From contig DASPIK010000002.1 of assembly GCA_035629075.1 (NCBI GenBank), positions 30,001 to 94,000 of the forward strand: a DNA stretch of 64,000 bases. Reading direction: 5' to 3'. Made by a program: the position numbers and the translations under genes. Positions 52,757 to 61,030 of the stretch are shown here, piece by piece. This DNA is from JAEZPW01 sp035629075. Lineage in GTDB: Bacteria > Acidobacteriota > Terriglobia > Terriglobales > Acidobacteriaceae. The first letter of the stretch is position 1. Each line of letters starts with the position of its first letter. The notes beneath the pieces are model-generated. The model was given only the letters and a program-made list of their open reading frames with translations, ran no database searches and was not told where the DNA came from.

Positions 52757-55700
52757 TAGCTAACCTCCGCTGGATCGGCCGTCTTGCGCCGCAGTTTCCT
52801 GTCAAACAACTGAATCACCATCACAAAGAAGAGAGGAATGAAGAAGATGGCAAGGAACGTCGCTGTCAGCATTCCTCCGAGCACGCTCGTGCCTATGGCT
52901 ATCTGCGCTCCGGCTCCGGCGCCGGACGCGATGACCAGCGGCAGCACGCCAAAACCGAAGGCCAACGAAGTCATCACGATTGGACGCAGGCGAAGTTTAG
53001 CCGCTTCCACCGTCGCCTCGATCAACCCCGCTCCTTCCTCCAATCGAGTTTTTGCGAATTGCACGATCAGAATCGCGTTCTTAGTCGTCAGTCCAAGCAC
53101 GGTCAGCAGACCGATCTGGAAGTACACGTCATTCGGTAGGCCGCGGAACGACGATGCAAGTACGCCACCGATGACGCCGAGCGGAAGAGCCAGCATGATC
53201 GAGATCGGGACTGTCCAGCTTTCGTACAGAGCCGCGAGTACGAGGAAGATCACCAAGATCGAGAAGGAATACAGCAGACCAGTCTGGGTCGAGGCCATGC
53301 GCTCCTGGTAGGACAATCCGGTCCACTCGTACCCGATACCCTTCGGTAGCTTCTCGACCATCTCTTCCATCGCCTGCATCGCTTCCCCAGAGCTGCGTCC
53401 CGGCGCGGGTTCACCCAGGAAGTTGAGAGACGGAAAGCTGTTATAGCGCTCCAGACGCGGCGAGTCGTGAACCCAGCGGCCTGTCGTAAGCGTGTTGAAT
53501 GGGACCATGCCACCCTGATTGTTGCGGACGTAGAGCCGATCCATGTCGGATGGCAGCATGCGGTATGGTGCGTCAGCCTGCACGTACACGCGCTTCACGC
53601 GGCCGCCCTGAATGAAGTCATTCACGTATGCACTACCGAATGCGGCAGAGACGGTCTGATGCAGGTTTGATAGAGGGACGCCAAGCGCACCGGCCTTCTG
53701 CCAGTCGACATCGCTGTGGTATTCAGGTACATCTTCCAGACCGTTCGGTCGGACACGCACCAGTCGAGGATCCTTGGCCGCCATTGCAAGCAGTTGGCCG
53801 CGAGCCTCCATCAGCTTCGCATGGCCGAGCCCCGCTCGGTCCTGCAGCATGAAGTCGAATCCGGTCGATGTGCCCAGTTCGACAACCGCAGGCGGCGGGA
53901 ACGCAAATGCGACCGCGCCGCGCAAAGCCGCGAACGCTCCCATGGCTTTTCCGGCGACAGCCTTGGCGCGAAGATCATCACGTTGACGCAGGTCCCAATC
54001 GCGAAGCTTCACGAACGCCATGCCTTGATTCTGTCCGCGCCCGGCGAAGCTGAAGCCAGCAATGGTAAGGCACGAATCGACCGCTTCTTTTTGGTCTTCG
54101 AGAAAGTGTCGACGTACTTGGTCGAGCGTTACCTCAGTCTGTTCGCGGGTCGAACCAGGAGGCAGTTGTACCATGGCCATCAATATGCCCTGATCCTCAT
54201 CCGGCAGATATGCCGTGGGCATGCGGAGGTAAAAGTACCCCATGGCGATGACGATCAGCACGAAAGCCGCGACCGCATGGGCACGCTTGCCCAAGATGCG
54301 AACTACGATTGCCTGATACTGGTCGCGCAGCCGGTTAAAGTAGTGGTCGAACTTAAGGAAGAAGGGCCGGAGTAACCTGAAGCCTGTTTCAGCCGCTTCA
54401 TGTCCTTTCTGCACGGGCTTGAGCAGCGATGCGCAGAGCACCGGAGTCAGGATGAGGGCCACCAGCACCGACAACAACATGGAGGCGATCACCGTCACCG
54501 AGAACTGGCGGTAAATGATTCCGGTAGATCCAGGAAAGAAGATCATTGGCGCGAACACTGCCGAGAGTACGACCCCGATGCCAACGAGAGCGCCCGTGAT
54601 CTCCTGCATCGACTTGCGCGTCGCCTCGCGCGGCGAAAGTCCCTCCTCGCTCATCACGCGCTCGACGTTCTCCACAACCACGATGGCGTCGTCCACGAGC
54701 AGACCGATTGCCAAGACCATCGCAAACATTGTCAGCATGTTGATCGAGAAGCCGAACAGCGCAAGCACGCCGAACGTGCCCAGAATGACCACCGGGACGG
54801 CAATGGTCGGGATTAACGTTGCCCGCATGTTGCCGAGGAACAGATACATGATCAGGAACACGAGGATGACCGCTTCAAACAGCGTCCTGACGACCTCGCT
54901 GATCGCAACGCGCACGAACGGAGTGGTGTCGTACGGGTAGACGACCTTCATCCCTGGTGGGAAGTATTTCGAGAGTTCTTCCATTTTCGCCTTCACGGCT
55001 GCAGCCGTGTCGAGCGCGTTGGCTCCGGGTTCCTGTCGGACAGGAAGAATTGCAGTCGGTTTGGCGTTGTAGGTCGGCTTGACGTCGTAAAACTCGGTTC
55101 CAAGTTCTGTACGTGCTATGTCACGCACTCGAACAATCGACCCGTCCGGGTTTGTGCGCAGCGGGATTGCACCAAACTCCTCAGGGGTTTTGAGCAGCGA
55201 CTGGACGAGGATGGATGCGTTCAGACGCTGACCTGGTACGGCGGGCGCTCCGCCGAACTGACCTGCAGATACCTGCACATTGTAGGTGCGGATCGCAGCG
55301 ACGATGTCACTGACGGCCATGTTGTACTGGGTCAGCTTCGACGGATCAAACCACACCCGCATCGAATACTGCGAGCCGAAGCTTTCTACCTCACCGACAC
55401 CGCGCACGCGAGCAAGCGATGGCTGAATCTGCGATACTGCGTAGTCGGTAAGGTCGTGTTCGGTGAGACTTCCGTCCTCCGAAACCAATCCGACCATCAT
55501 CAGGTAGTTTCGTGTGGACTTGGCTACGGTCACGCCCTGACGCTGCACAACTTCTGGCAGCATGGGCATCGCAAGCTGAAGCTTATTCTGTACTTTCGAC
55601 CACGCGAGATCAGGATCGGTACCCGGAGCGAAGGTCAAGACGAGCTCTGCCCTACCGGAGGCGTCGGCTGTCGCGTTCATGTACAGCATGCGGTCGAGCC

Positions 55701-55911
55701 CCGTCATCTTCTGCTCGATGATCTGCACTACGCTGTCTTCGACGGTTTTCGCCGTAGCGCCGGGATAGATCGCTGTGATCGAGATCGATGGTGGCGCGAT
55801 GGGCGGGTATTGCGAGATCGGAAGGTTATATATCGCGAGCGCACCGGCCAAGATCATGCCGATGGCGATCACCCATGCAAACACAGGGCGGTCGAGGAAG
55901 AACTTAGACAT
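52756..55911 (-). CDS. RND multidrug efflux permease (HAE1 family)
   Basis: This is a 1051-residue inner-membrane proton-driven drug exporter. It starts at ATG 55911 (MSKFFLDRPVFAWVIAIGM), which overlaps the adaptor stop by 8 nt. Twelve membrane helices flank two large periplasmic loops. The proton-relay DD pair is in GLLVDDAIVVVENVERVM, and a conserved GYEWTGLSYQE lies in loop two. It is full length and apparently intact. Drug substrates cannot be predicted. Confidence 0.95.
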   Translation of the reverse strand: MSKFFLDRPVFAWVIAIGMILAGALAIYNLPISQYPPIAPPSISITAIYPGATAKTVEDSVVQIIEQKMTGLDRMLYMNATADASGRAELVLTFAPGTDPDLAWSKVQNKLQLAMPMLPEVVQRQGVTVAKSTRNYLMMVGLVSEDGSLTEHDLTDYAVSQIQPSLARVRGVGEVESFGSQYSMRVWFDPSKLTQYNMAVSDIVAAIRTYNVQVSAGQFGGAPAVPGQRLNASILVQSLLKTPEEFGAIPLRTNPDGSIVRVRDIARTELGTEFYDVKPTYNAKPTAILPVRQEPGANALDTAAAVKAKMEELSKYFPPGMKVVYPYDTTPFVRVAISEVVRTLFEAVILVFLIMYLFLGNMRATLIPTIAVPVVILGTFGVLALFGFSINMLTMFAMVLAIGLLVDDAIVVVENVERVMSEEGLSPREATRKSMQEITGALVGIGVVLSAVFAPMIFFPGSTGIIYRQFSVTVIASMLLSVLVALILTPVLCASLLKPVQKGHEAAETGFRLLRPFFLKFDHYFNRLRDQYQAIVVRILGKRAHAVAAFVLIVIAMGYFYLRMPTAYLPDEDQGILMAMVQLPPGSTREQTEVTLDQVRRHFLEDQKEAVDSCLTIAGFSFAGRGQNQGMAFVKLRDWDLRQRDDLRAKAVAGKAMGAFAALRGAVAFAFPPPAVVELGTSTGFDFMLQDRAGLGHAKLMEARGQLLAMAAKDPRLVRVRPNGLEDVPEYHSDVDWQKAGALGVPLSNLHQTVSAAFGSAYVNDFIQGGRVKRVYVQADAPYRMLPSDMDRLYVRNNQGGMVPFNTLTTGRWVHDSPRLERYNSFPSLNFLGEPAPGRSSGEAMQAMEEMVEKLPKGIGYEWTGLSYQERMASTQTGLLYSFSILVIFLVLAALYESWTVPISIMLALPLGVIGGVLASSFRGLPNDVYFQIGLLTVLGLTTKNAILIVQFAKTRLEEGAGLIEATVEAAKLRLRPIVMTSLAFGFGVLPLVIASGAGAGAQIAIGTSVLGGMLTATFLAIFFIPLFFVMVIQLFDRKLRRKTADPAEVS

Positions 55912-57115
55912 GATCTTCCCCTTTGGCCGACTGTGCTGACTGCTGTTGGGCTGGCACAACCCGAACCTGGGCGCCTGGACGTATGCGCTGCAAACCTTCA
56001 ACGATCAGGCGGTCACCGGCATTGAGCCCTTTGGTGACTAACCACTTGTCTCCGATCGCACGCTCCAACTCCAGCGTGCGCATTTCGACTGTGTTGTCTT
56101 TCGTGACAACCATCGCTATTGGAGTCCCTTTAGCGTCTCGCGTAACACCCTGCTGCGGTACGAGCAAAGCCTGTTCATTGATTCCTTCTTGAACGATGGC
56201 GCGAACAAACATGCCCGGGAGGAGAACTTGAGACGGATTCGGAACGACGATGCGCAGCGTCACAGTGCCGGTAGTCGGGTCCACCGTCAGGTCGCGCGCT
56301 TTCAGGGTGCCCTCAACGGTGGTGTTGTTTTCCAGGACGATCTTGACTTTGTTCTGAAGCGACCCGTTGCGGGCCAAACGTCCGCTCTCCAAGCGCTCGC
56401 GCAGACGTAGCAGTTCGCCGCTGCTCTGCGCCACATCCACGTAGATAGGGTTAAGTTGCTGCACTACGGCGAGTGCCGTGGGCTGGTAAGCGGTCACCAT
56501 AGCGCCAACGGTAGCGTTGGATATACCAACACGGCCTGCGATTGGTGACTTGATGGGAGTGTATGAAAGATTGATACGTGCCGCTTCCAGCGCGGCGCGT
56601 CGTGTCTCAACAGCCGCCTTGCGCGCTTCTACAGTGGCTTCAGCCTGCTGCAGAGCTGCTGTGGCATCGTCATAGTCCTGTTCGCCAACCGCATGGATTT
56701 CCGCAAGCCCTTTCAATCGCTCAGCGCGGAGGCGGAGCGAAGGGACGTTTGCCTTCGCCGTAGCAAGCTCTGCTTCCGCACTCACAAGGGCTGCTTTTGC
56801 CTGTTCATAAGCGGCTTTGTACGGCGCAGGGTCGATCTGGAAGAGCAGGTCGCCCGACTTAACGTCACTTCCCTCATTGAAGACGCGACGTTGAATCAAT
56901 CCATTCACTTGGGGCCGAATTTCAGCAACAAGATACGCGGAGGTACGTCCTGGCAACTCCGTGGTTAACACAGCGCTCTCGGGTTGAACCGTCACCGTCG
57001 CAACTTCGGGAGGACCGGCCTGTTGCACGGCAGCTTTGGTCTTACACCCCGACAAGAGCAACGCGATAGCGATGACGCCGATTGCGCCGATTCTTGAGAC
57101 ATTCGAACTCGACAT
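55904..57115 (-). CDS. RND efflux membrane-fusion protein
   Basis: This 403-residue periplasmic adaptor is a lipoprotein (LLLSGC after MSSSNVSRIG). It has the split lipoyl half-motifs (GLIQRRVFNEGSDVKSGDLLFQID and LSYTPIKSPIAGRVG), an alpha-hairpin and a C-terminal beta-barrel. It bridges permease and outer-membrane factor. ATG 57115 has AAGGA about 11 nt upstream, and an in-frame extension to 57172 lacks a signal. It is the first gene of the efflux operon, behind a predicted sigma54 promoter. Confidence 0.92.
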   Translation of the reverse strand: MSSSNVSRIGAIGVIAIALLLSGCKTKAAVQQAGPPEVATVTVQPESAVLTTELPGRTSAYLVAEIRPQVNGLIQRRVFNEGSDVKSGDLLFQIDPAPYKAAYEQAKAALVSAEAELATAKANVPSLRLRAERLKGLAEIHAVGEQDYDDATAALQQAEATVEARKAAVETRRAALEAARINLSYTPIKSPIAGRVGISNATVGAMVTAYQPTALAVVQQLNPIYVDVAQSSGELLRLRERLESGRLARNGSLQNKVKIVLENNTTVEGTLKARDLTVDPTTGTVTLRIVVPNPSQVLLPGMFVRAIVQEGINEQALLVPQQGVTRDAKGTPIAMVVTKDNTVEMRTLELERAIGDKWLVTKGLNAGDRLIVEGLQRIRPGAQVRVVPAQQQSAQSAKGEDHV

Positions 57116-57469
57116 TACGAAATAATTCCTTCTCTCTTCAGGTTTGTGTACGTGATGCTGCAGTGATCTCACGCAGGATGGCCACGGCTTTACCAGGCCG
57201 CCCTCCCCGTGAGAGAGTCACGTCGTCTTGAAATGCGTGTCGCCACTAGAAGCGGAACACGAGACCGGCCAAGCGATCGGCAGGTGATGACTTCGAGACG
57301 GACGACATCGGATTCCGGAGCCGCACAGACCAAGAGGCAGTTCTCATCTCTAGAACTGAGATTCACGCCGGCGTACATACACGCCCTAGTCTGCTGATCC
57401 ACCGTTTCGGTTTCGCGGAGGTCAACAATCGAGCTCCTGCCGTTCATGCACGTCACTGAACTACCCCAT

Positions 57470-57486
57470 TGCATTGGGCATGCCAA
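57470..57486 (-). promoter_or_regulatory. sigma54 -24/-12 promoter of RND operon
   Basis: On the minus strand TGGCATGCCCAATGCA has GG and GC exactly 10 bases apart and matches TGGCACG-N4-TTGCW at 9 of 12 positions. Start of transcription would be near 57459. It nearly repeats the element before the outer-membrane gene at 63241. Confidence 0.6.
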
Positions 57487-57580
57487 AGCAGTCGGCGCGT
57501 GTAACTGAAGGAGCTACTGCGATTTATGTGGAGTCGGGCCAGTATCGAAAGGGTCGACCTATGCCCTTATGCAGGCAAGC

Positions 57581-57596
57581 TGCCCGTATTCGGGCA
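57581..57596. promoter_or_regulatory. enhancer-like inverted repeat TGCCCG/CGGGCA
   Basis: TGCCCGTATTCGGGCA is a perfect 6-bp inverted repeat with a 4-nt spacer. It lies about 97-112 bp upstream of the -24 element of the RND promoter, the usual place for a sigma54 activator site. Confidence 0.5.
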
Positions 57597-57697
57597 CGTC
57601 GATTGGGCAGGCATCACGGCCGACTAGCCACCGCTCGCTGTTCCAGAAGGTCGATAAAGTAGTACATCTCGCGGCATCACGAAGACCGAAGTGACGA

Positions 57698-58330
57698 TTA
57701 GGCCCAACCCCGGAACAAGGCCGCGACAATATCTTCTGCGCAGTTAGGCGTGAGAAGAGGCGAACCAGTAATGAAGAATGATTCAAGTGCGTGCGTCATG
57801 GCACCGGTAAAGATCAAGGCGAACAGTCTGGGATCCCGCCCCTCACATGAAGGAAATCTCCCTGCCGCAGCATCAGCCACAAGTTGAATCGCCTCGCTAC
57901 GGATCCTCGCTATTCCATCCGCCTGAACTGCTCCAGAATTGGATCGTGACACGAAAAGCGCGAAACGGCAGTAGTCGGGATGCTCGACTCCGTACCGGAA
58001 AAGTGAGCACGCGAGCCGAGTACACCTGACTTGGAAGGAGTCATCTCCGGAGAGCGCAGTTGCGATTAGACGATTCACCTGTTCAGTAGTCTGTTTGAGG
58101 ACAGCATGCAGGAGGCCCTCCTTGCTTCCATAGAAGTAGTACAGAGTTGGCCGACATACGTTCGCCGCCGTGCAAATGTCTCTTATCGAGGTGCTTGCGT
58201 ATCCTTTCGCACCGAACAACGCAACCGCCGACCCAAGAATGCGTGCTTCCGTGGGCTCGATACCGCTTGAGCTCCTAACGAGCCTACGCCGGCTGGTATC
58301 TGGCAAGGCAATGGCTTCCAGCATAATCAT
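57698..58330 (-). CDS. TetR-family transcriptional regulator
   Basis: This 210-residue regulator has an N-terminal TetR helix-turn-helix (ILGSAVALFGAKGYASTSIRDI...PTLYYFYGSKEGLL) and an all-helical ligand domain. It lies just upstream of the efflux operon in the same direction, so control of the pump is likely. Its ATG overlaps the preceding sigma-like gene stop in ATGA, so the two are co-translated. Confidence 0.9.
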   Translation of the reverse strand: MIMLEAIALPDTSRRRLVRSSSGIEPTEARILGSAVALFGAKGYASTSIRDICTAANVCRPTLYYFYGSKEGLLHAVLKQTTEQVNRLIATALSGDDSFQVRCTRLACSLFRYGVEHPDYCRFALFVSRSNSGAVQADGIARIRSEAIQLVADAAAGRFPSCEGRDPRLFALIFTGAMTHALESFFITGSPLLTPNCAEDIVAALFRGWA

Positions 58331-58884
58331 GTCTCTTCAAGGCTTTCTGCAAACTCTGGCATTGACTGCTCAATAGTCGCTATCGCTGAACAATAGGCTG
58401 CTTCGAACTCAGCCCTGTTAATCCCCAGAAGTACAGCGGATTCGCGTGACGAATAGCCCTCAATTCCGCGAAGCACGAGCGCAAACCGTGCTATCACGTC
58501 CATCGCAATAACTGCACGAGTGACTGGCTCGGTTTTGATGCGCTCTTTCACAAGCGGCGAGAGTGAGGAGTGGTGGCCATGAGGACAGGTCCGAGTACGA
58601 GCTTCTCTGATGGACACGCGCTGAGACTCGATTGCACAGCGGATTGTTGCCCTGTGCGCCCAATGGCTCAGCCATTCTTCGAAAACCTGGTTGTGGTTAG
58701 TGGAGAGTGCGAGGGCATTAACAACACAAGCCTCGGCACTCTCCTTGTTGCCAGTCAGGATCAATGCCAGCCACTTCAAGTCAGCATCGTTTTCGCTGAA
58801 AGCCTGTCGAACTTCATCAGGCGAGGCGTGGCGGGAGCGCACTTGCGGCTCGAATGGATTCACTTTATGACATAGACGCAACAT
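58327..58884 (-). CDS. sigma-70-like (ECF-type) protein
   Basis: This 185-residue protein has a weak sigma-region-2-like first half (DADLKWLALILTGNKESAEACVVNALA) and a clearer region-4 helix-turn-helix (RFALVLRGIEGYSSRESAVLLGINRAEFEAAYCSA). Key DNA-contact residues of ECF region 2 are not obvious, so it may be a degenerate sigma or a HTH adaptor. It is coupled to the TetR gene by a 4-nt overlap. It starts 36 bp downstream of the radical SAM gene stop. Confidence 0.6.
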   Translation of the reverse strand: MLRLCHKVNPFEPQVRSRHASPDEVRQAFSENDADLKWLALILTGNKESAEACVVNALALSTNHNQVFEEWLSHWAHRATIRCAIESQRVSIREARTRTCPHGHHSSLSPLVKERIKTEPVTRAVIAMDVIARFALVLRGIEGYSSRESAVLLGINRAEFEAAYCSAIATIEQSMPEFAESLEET

Positions 58885-58920
58885 TGTTTCTTACCTCAAC
58901 CGCAACCGTGCCCTTGGTGC

Positions 58921-60294
58921 CTATTCGAATGCTCTACCGCCGCCCTTGAAACCGCGCTTGGCTGCTTGCCAAATCCACCTGATCACACGTCCATCGTTGT
59001 AGCAGTAAGCGAGGTTATGGTTGAGCGTGGAGAAGCAGTGGCGCTGACAGACTGCTTTAATTTCTTTCAATTGCCGACTATCGAAAGCGAAGGAGTCTAT
59101 GTTCCCCCAGTGGAAGGTGGCTGGATATAACGGAAAGCAAGGCGCAACTGTTCCGTCCGTGCGGACGACAACGTTGTTCTGCCCTGCACGGCAGTTCCAG
59201 TCAGCAAACTGCAGATCTCCCGATTCACTCTGCACAAGACCAGGAAGAGCTGCGAGCATCTTGTCTACATCACCGGTTCCATCGCCGTTCCAGCCTACTT
59301 CTTTCAGGTCAAGGCCGGAACTCATCCGCATGAATGTCTTCATCTCTAGTAAGCGCTGAACCGAGTTCACCATTTGGTAGCCGGCACGGTGCCTTTCCAC
59401 CAGCCAATCGACAAGTCCGTCCACAGCCGTCCAATCTTCCGGACGGAGATAGGTAGGATTGTTCTCCAGATGCTTGAAATGGTCGCTCTGGTCAAGCATC
59501 GGCGTTTCATTGATGTGGTAGTCAGTCGCGATGCGATGATCGTGCGCCCAGTCCGTGAGCTGCTTCACATCATCGTGATTGTTGCGACAGATGTTGATGT
59601 TGAAGAACACCATGTATCCGTACACGTATTGCTTTCGCAGCAGATACTCGAGGTTGCGACGGATGGGTACGAGTGCTTTCGGCAAGCCCGGTTTTTCATC
59701 CCAAGCATCTACGGCAACATTGAAGACAGCCACACCTGCATCGCCGAGACGGGCAGCGAGCGTTGGGTTCAATAGGCGTGCGTTGGTGCCGATGTATACC
59801 CACATTCCCTTTTTCGTAGCGTAGTAGACGACCTTGTGAATGAACTCCGGCCGGAGTAAGGGTTCTCCACCCATGAGACCAAGAACGCGCCCACCGTGAT
59901 CATGCAACCAGTCGATGGAACGTCGCGCCACGTCTTCCGTCATGCCCTTCACCTGGTTGTTGTAGGAAGGGCAGTACCAGCAGTCGAGATTGCACTTGTA
60001 CTCAACGAAGAGATAAGAGGTGATCGGATGGAAATCTCCAGGCAGTATTCGAGAACGGAGATACGGCACAAGCCAGCCGCGCATCTTGCGCAAGATCTGA
60101 GGAGTCGTCCAGGTACGGCGCTCCGGTGGCTTAATCGGACCTGGGTCCAGTAGCTTCAACGGGAATCTCGGAAAAACTGGCTCCGGAAGAGAAACTCCCT
60201 TATCTGCGGCCGCTGGTGAGGGTTGCTGATACCTGTTCATCAGCAGGTCGTTCATAGAATCGTCAATGCGGAATTTCGCCGGGGTGGTCGTCAT
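58921..60294 (-). CDS. radical SAM protein with C-terminal cysteine (SPASM-like) region
   Basis: This 457-residue enzyme binds a 4Fe-4S cluster through C-x3-C-x2-C (CNLDCWYC, about residue 112) and SAM through GLMGGEPLLRPEF. The C-terminal third has further cysteines (CRAGQNNVVVRTDGTVAPCFPLYP, CQRHCFST) like a SPASM or twitch auxiliary-cluster domain. These enzymes often modify peptides or lipids. The substrate is unknown, and no precursor peptide is obvious next door. It follows a STAS gene by 116 bp with a hairpin (GGTGCGG/CCGCACC, 60332-60368) between. Confidence 0.85.
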   Translation of the reverse strand: MTTTPAKFRIDDSMNDLLMNRYQQPSPAAADKGVSLPEPVFPRFPLKLLDPGPIKPPERRTWTTPQILRKMRGWLVPYLRSRILPGDFHPITSYLFVEYKCNLDCWYCPSYNNQVKGMTEDVARRSIDWLHDHGGRVLGLMGGEPLLRPEFIHKVVYYATKKGMWVYIGTNARLLNPTLAARLGDAGVAVFNVAVDAWDEKPGLPKALVPIRRNLEYLLRKQYVYGYMVFFNINICRNNHDDVKQLTDWAHDHRIATDYHINETPMLDQSDHFKHLENNPTYLRPEDWTAVDGLVDWLVERHRAGYQMVNSVQRLLEMKTFMRMSSGLDLKEVGWNGDGTGDVDKMLAALPGLVQSESGDLQFADWNCRAGQNNVVVRTDGTVAPCFPLYPATFHWGNIDSFAFDSRQLKEIKAVCQRHCFSTLNHNLAYCYNDGRVIRWIWQAAKRGFKGGGRAFE

Positions 60295-60410
60295 TCTCTT
60301 GCTTTCTTTTCCTCCGCTACGGATAGCGGTAGGTGCGGCCGCACAAAGCGTGGGGGAGCGACCGCACCCGGGGCCGAAGCTGCTCCTTCATGCCCCAATC
60401 CTAGACAGAT

Positions 60411-60686
60411 TTACCTTCGTAGTGGGATCCCGAGACGACGACAGAGGCCACTGGAAAATGAGCCGCATCCTTGGAAGTGCGCACCCAACCGATGCAGCCA
60501 GCAAAGAACCTCCTCACCAGCCTCATCAGCGAAGGTTACGTCGCGCAGATCAATTTCTATTGGCCATCTGTCGAGCGTCGTACCAAGCACTGCGTTGCGT
60601 AGTTCGCGTGCCCATTCATCGACTAATCTCCCCTCGACTTTGAGGGTGACCCTGTCAGCGTGATGTCGAACACTGATTCGCAGCAC
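60411..60686 (-). CDS. STAS-domain protein lacking the phosphorylatable serine
   Basis: This 91-residue single STAS domain looks like an anti-sigma factor antagonist. The beta-alpha pattern is RVTLKVEGRLVDEWARELRN, IEIDLRDVTFADEAGEEVL and LHRLGAHFQG. Where SpoIIAA proteins have a phosphorylatable Ser/Thr (DSSG) this one has DEAG, so kinase control is unlikely and the acidic residue may mimic a fixed state. The only in-frame start is GTG 60686, 1-2 nt from the predicted sigma54 start site. Co-transcription with the radical SAM gene is likely. Confidence 0.75.
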   Translation of the reverse strand: MLRISVRHHADRVTLKVEGRLVDEWARELRNAVLGTTLDRWPIEIDLRDVTFADEAGEEVLCWLHRLGAHFQGCGSFSSGLCRRLGIPLRR

Positions 60687-60696
60687 GCCCTAATAA

Positions 60697-60714
60697 ACGC
60701 ACGACTGTTGCCAA
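60697..60714 (-). promoter_or_regulatory. candidate sigma54 promoter of STAS/radical SAM operon
   Basis: The minus strand reads TGGCAACAGTCGTGCG, with GG and GC 10 bases apart. The -24 half is good and the -12 half is weak (GTGC). The predicted start site, about 60687, is next to the GTG codon, so the mRNA would be nearly leaderless. Confidence 0.4.
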
Positions 60715-60799
60715 ACGTTCGGCAAGGGCCAAAAGCTAACTAATCAGCCAGTTTGAATGAGAAAAGCATCGTCGTCTCGCATTCGCGGGTGCCCGCAGG

Positions 60800-60823
60800 T
60801 GGGCAGCCTGCCCAAATATGGGC
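60800..60823. promoter_or_regulatory. enhancer-like repeats TGGGCA/TGCCCA
   Basis: TGGGCAGCCTGCCCA (60800-60814) is a perfect 6-bp inverted repeat that overlaps a second one, GCCCAAATATGGGC (60810-60823). The pair lies about 88-112 bp upstream of the candidate -24 element. Confidence 0.45.
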
Positions 60824-61030
60824 GGGCGGGCTAGCCGTTCGAGTAGGCGAACTGCAACTTCTGACACTGGTATCGCAGGCTACGTATGCATTCCGATGCG
60901 TGAGCTGGCCTTCTGAAGTTCGGAGTCCTGCGTGCACGAAGAACTTGGAACCGGAAACTTGGCTAATAGAGTAATCTGGTGGCACAAGCCCTCGAGAGCA
61001 GACTAACTTGCAGCGGCATCATTGGTGATT

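Larger units (their letters stand above)
57116..57697. other. regulatory region upstream of RND operon
   Basis: These 582 bp lie between the efflux operon and the TetR gene. They hold a sigma54-type promoter (57470-57486) and an inverted repeat (57581-57596). The predicted leader is about 344 nt. A 98-codon open frame inside it (57190-57486) has unusual composition and no ribosome site, so I do not call it a gene. Confidence 0.55.
60687..61030. other. divergent control region of STAS operon and sigma54 activator
   Basis: The 344-bp region holds a possible minus-strand sigma54 promoter (60697-60714) and a near-palindrome TTGCCAAACGTTCGGCAA (60708-60725). Clustered TGGGCA/TGCCCA repeats lie at 60800-60823. 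No clear promoter was seen for the activator itself. Confidence 0.5.

Noticed and set aside
57190..57486. 98-codon minus-strand frame in the leader of the RND operon
   Set aside because: It starts at TTG inside the predicted sigma54 promoter, has no ribosome site and shows no domain. It might be a leader peptide but cannot be supported.
60960..61000. TGGCACAAG resembling a -24 element before the sigma54 activator gene
   Set aside because: The dinucleotide 10 bases after GG is CG, not GC, so the spacing rule fails.
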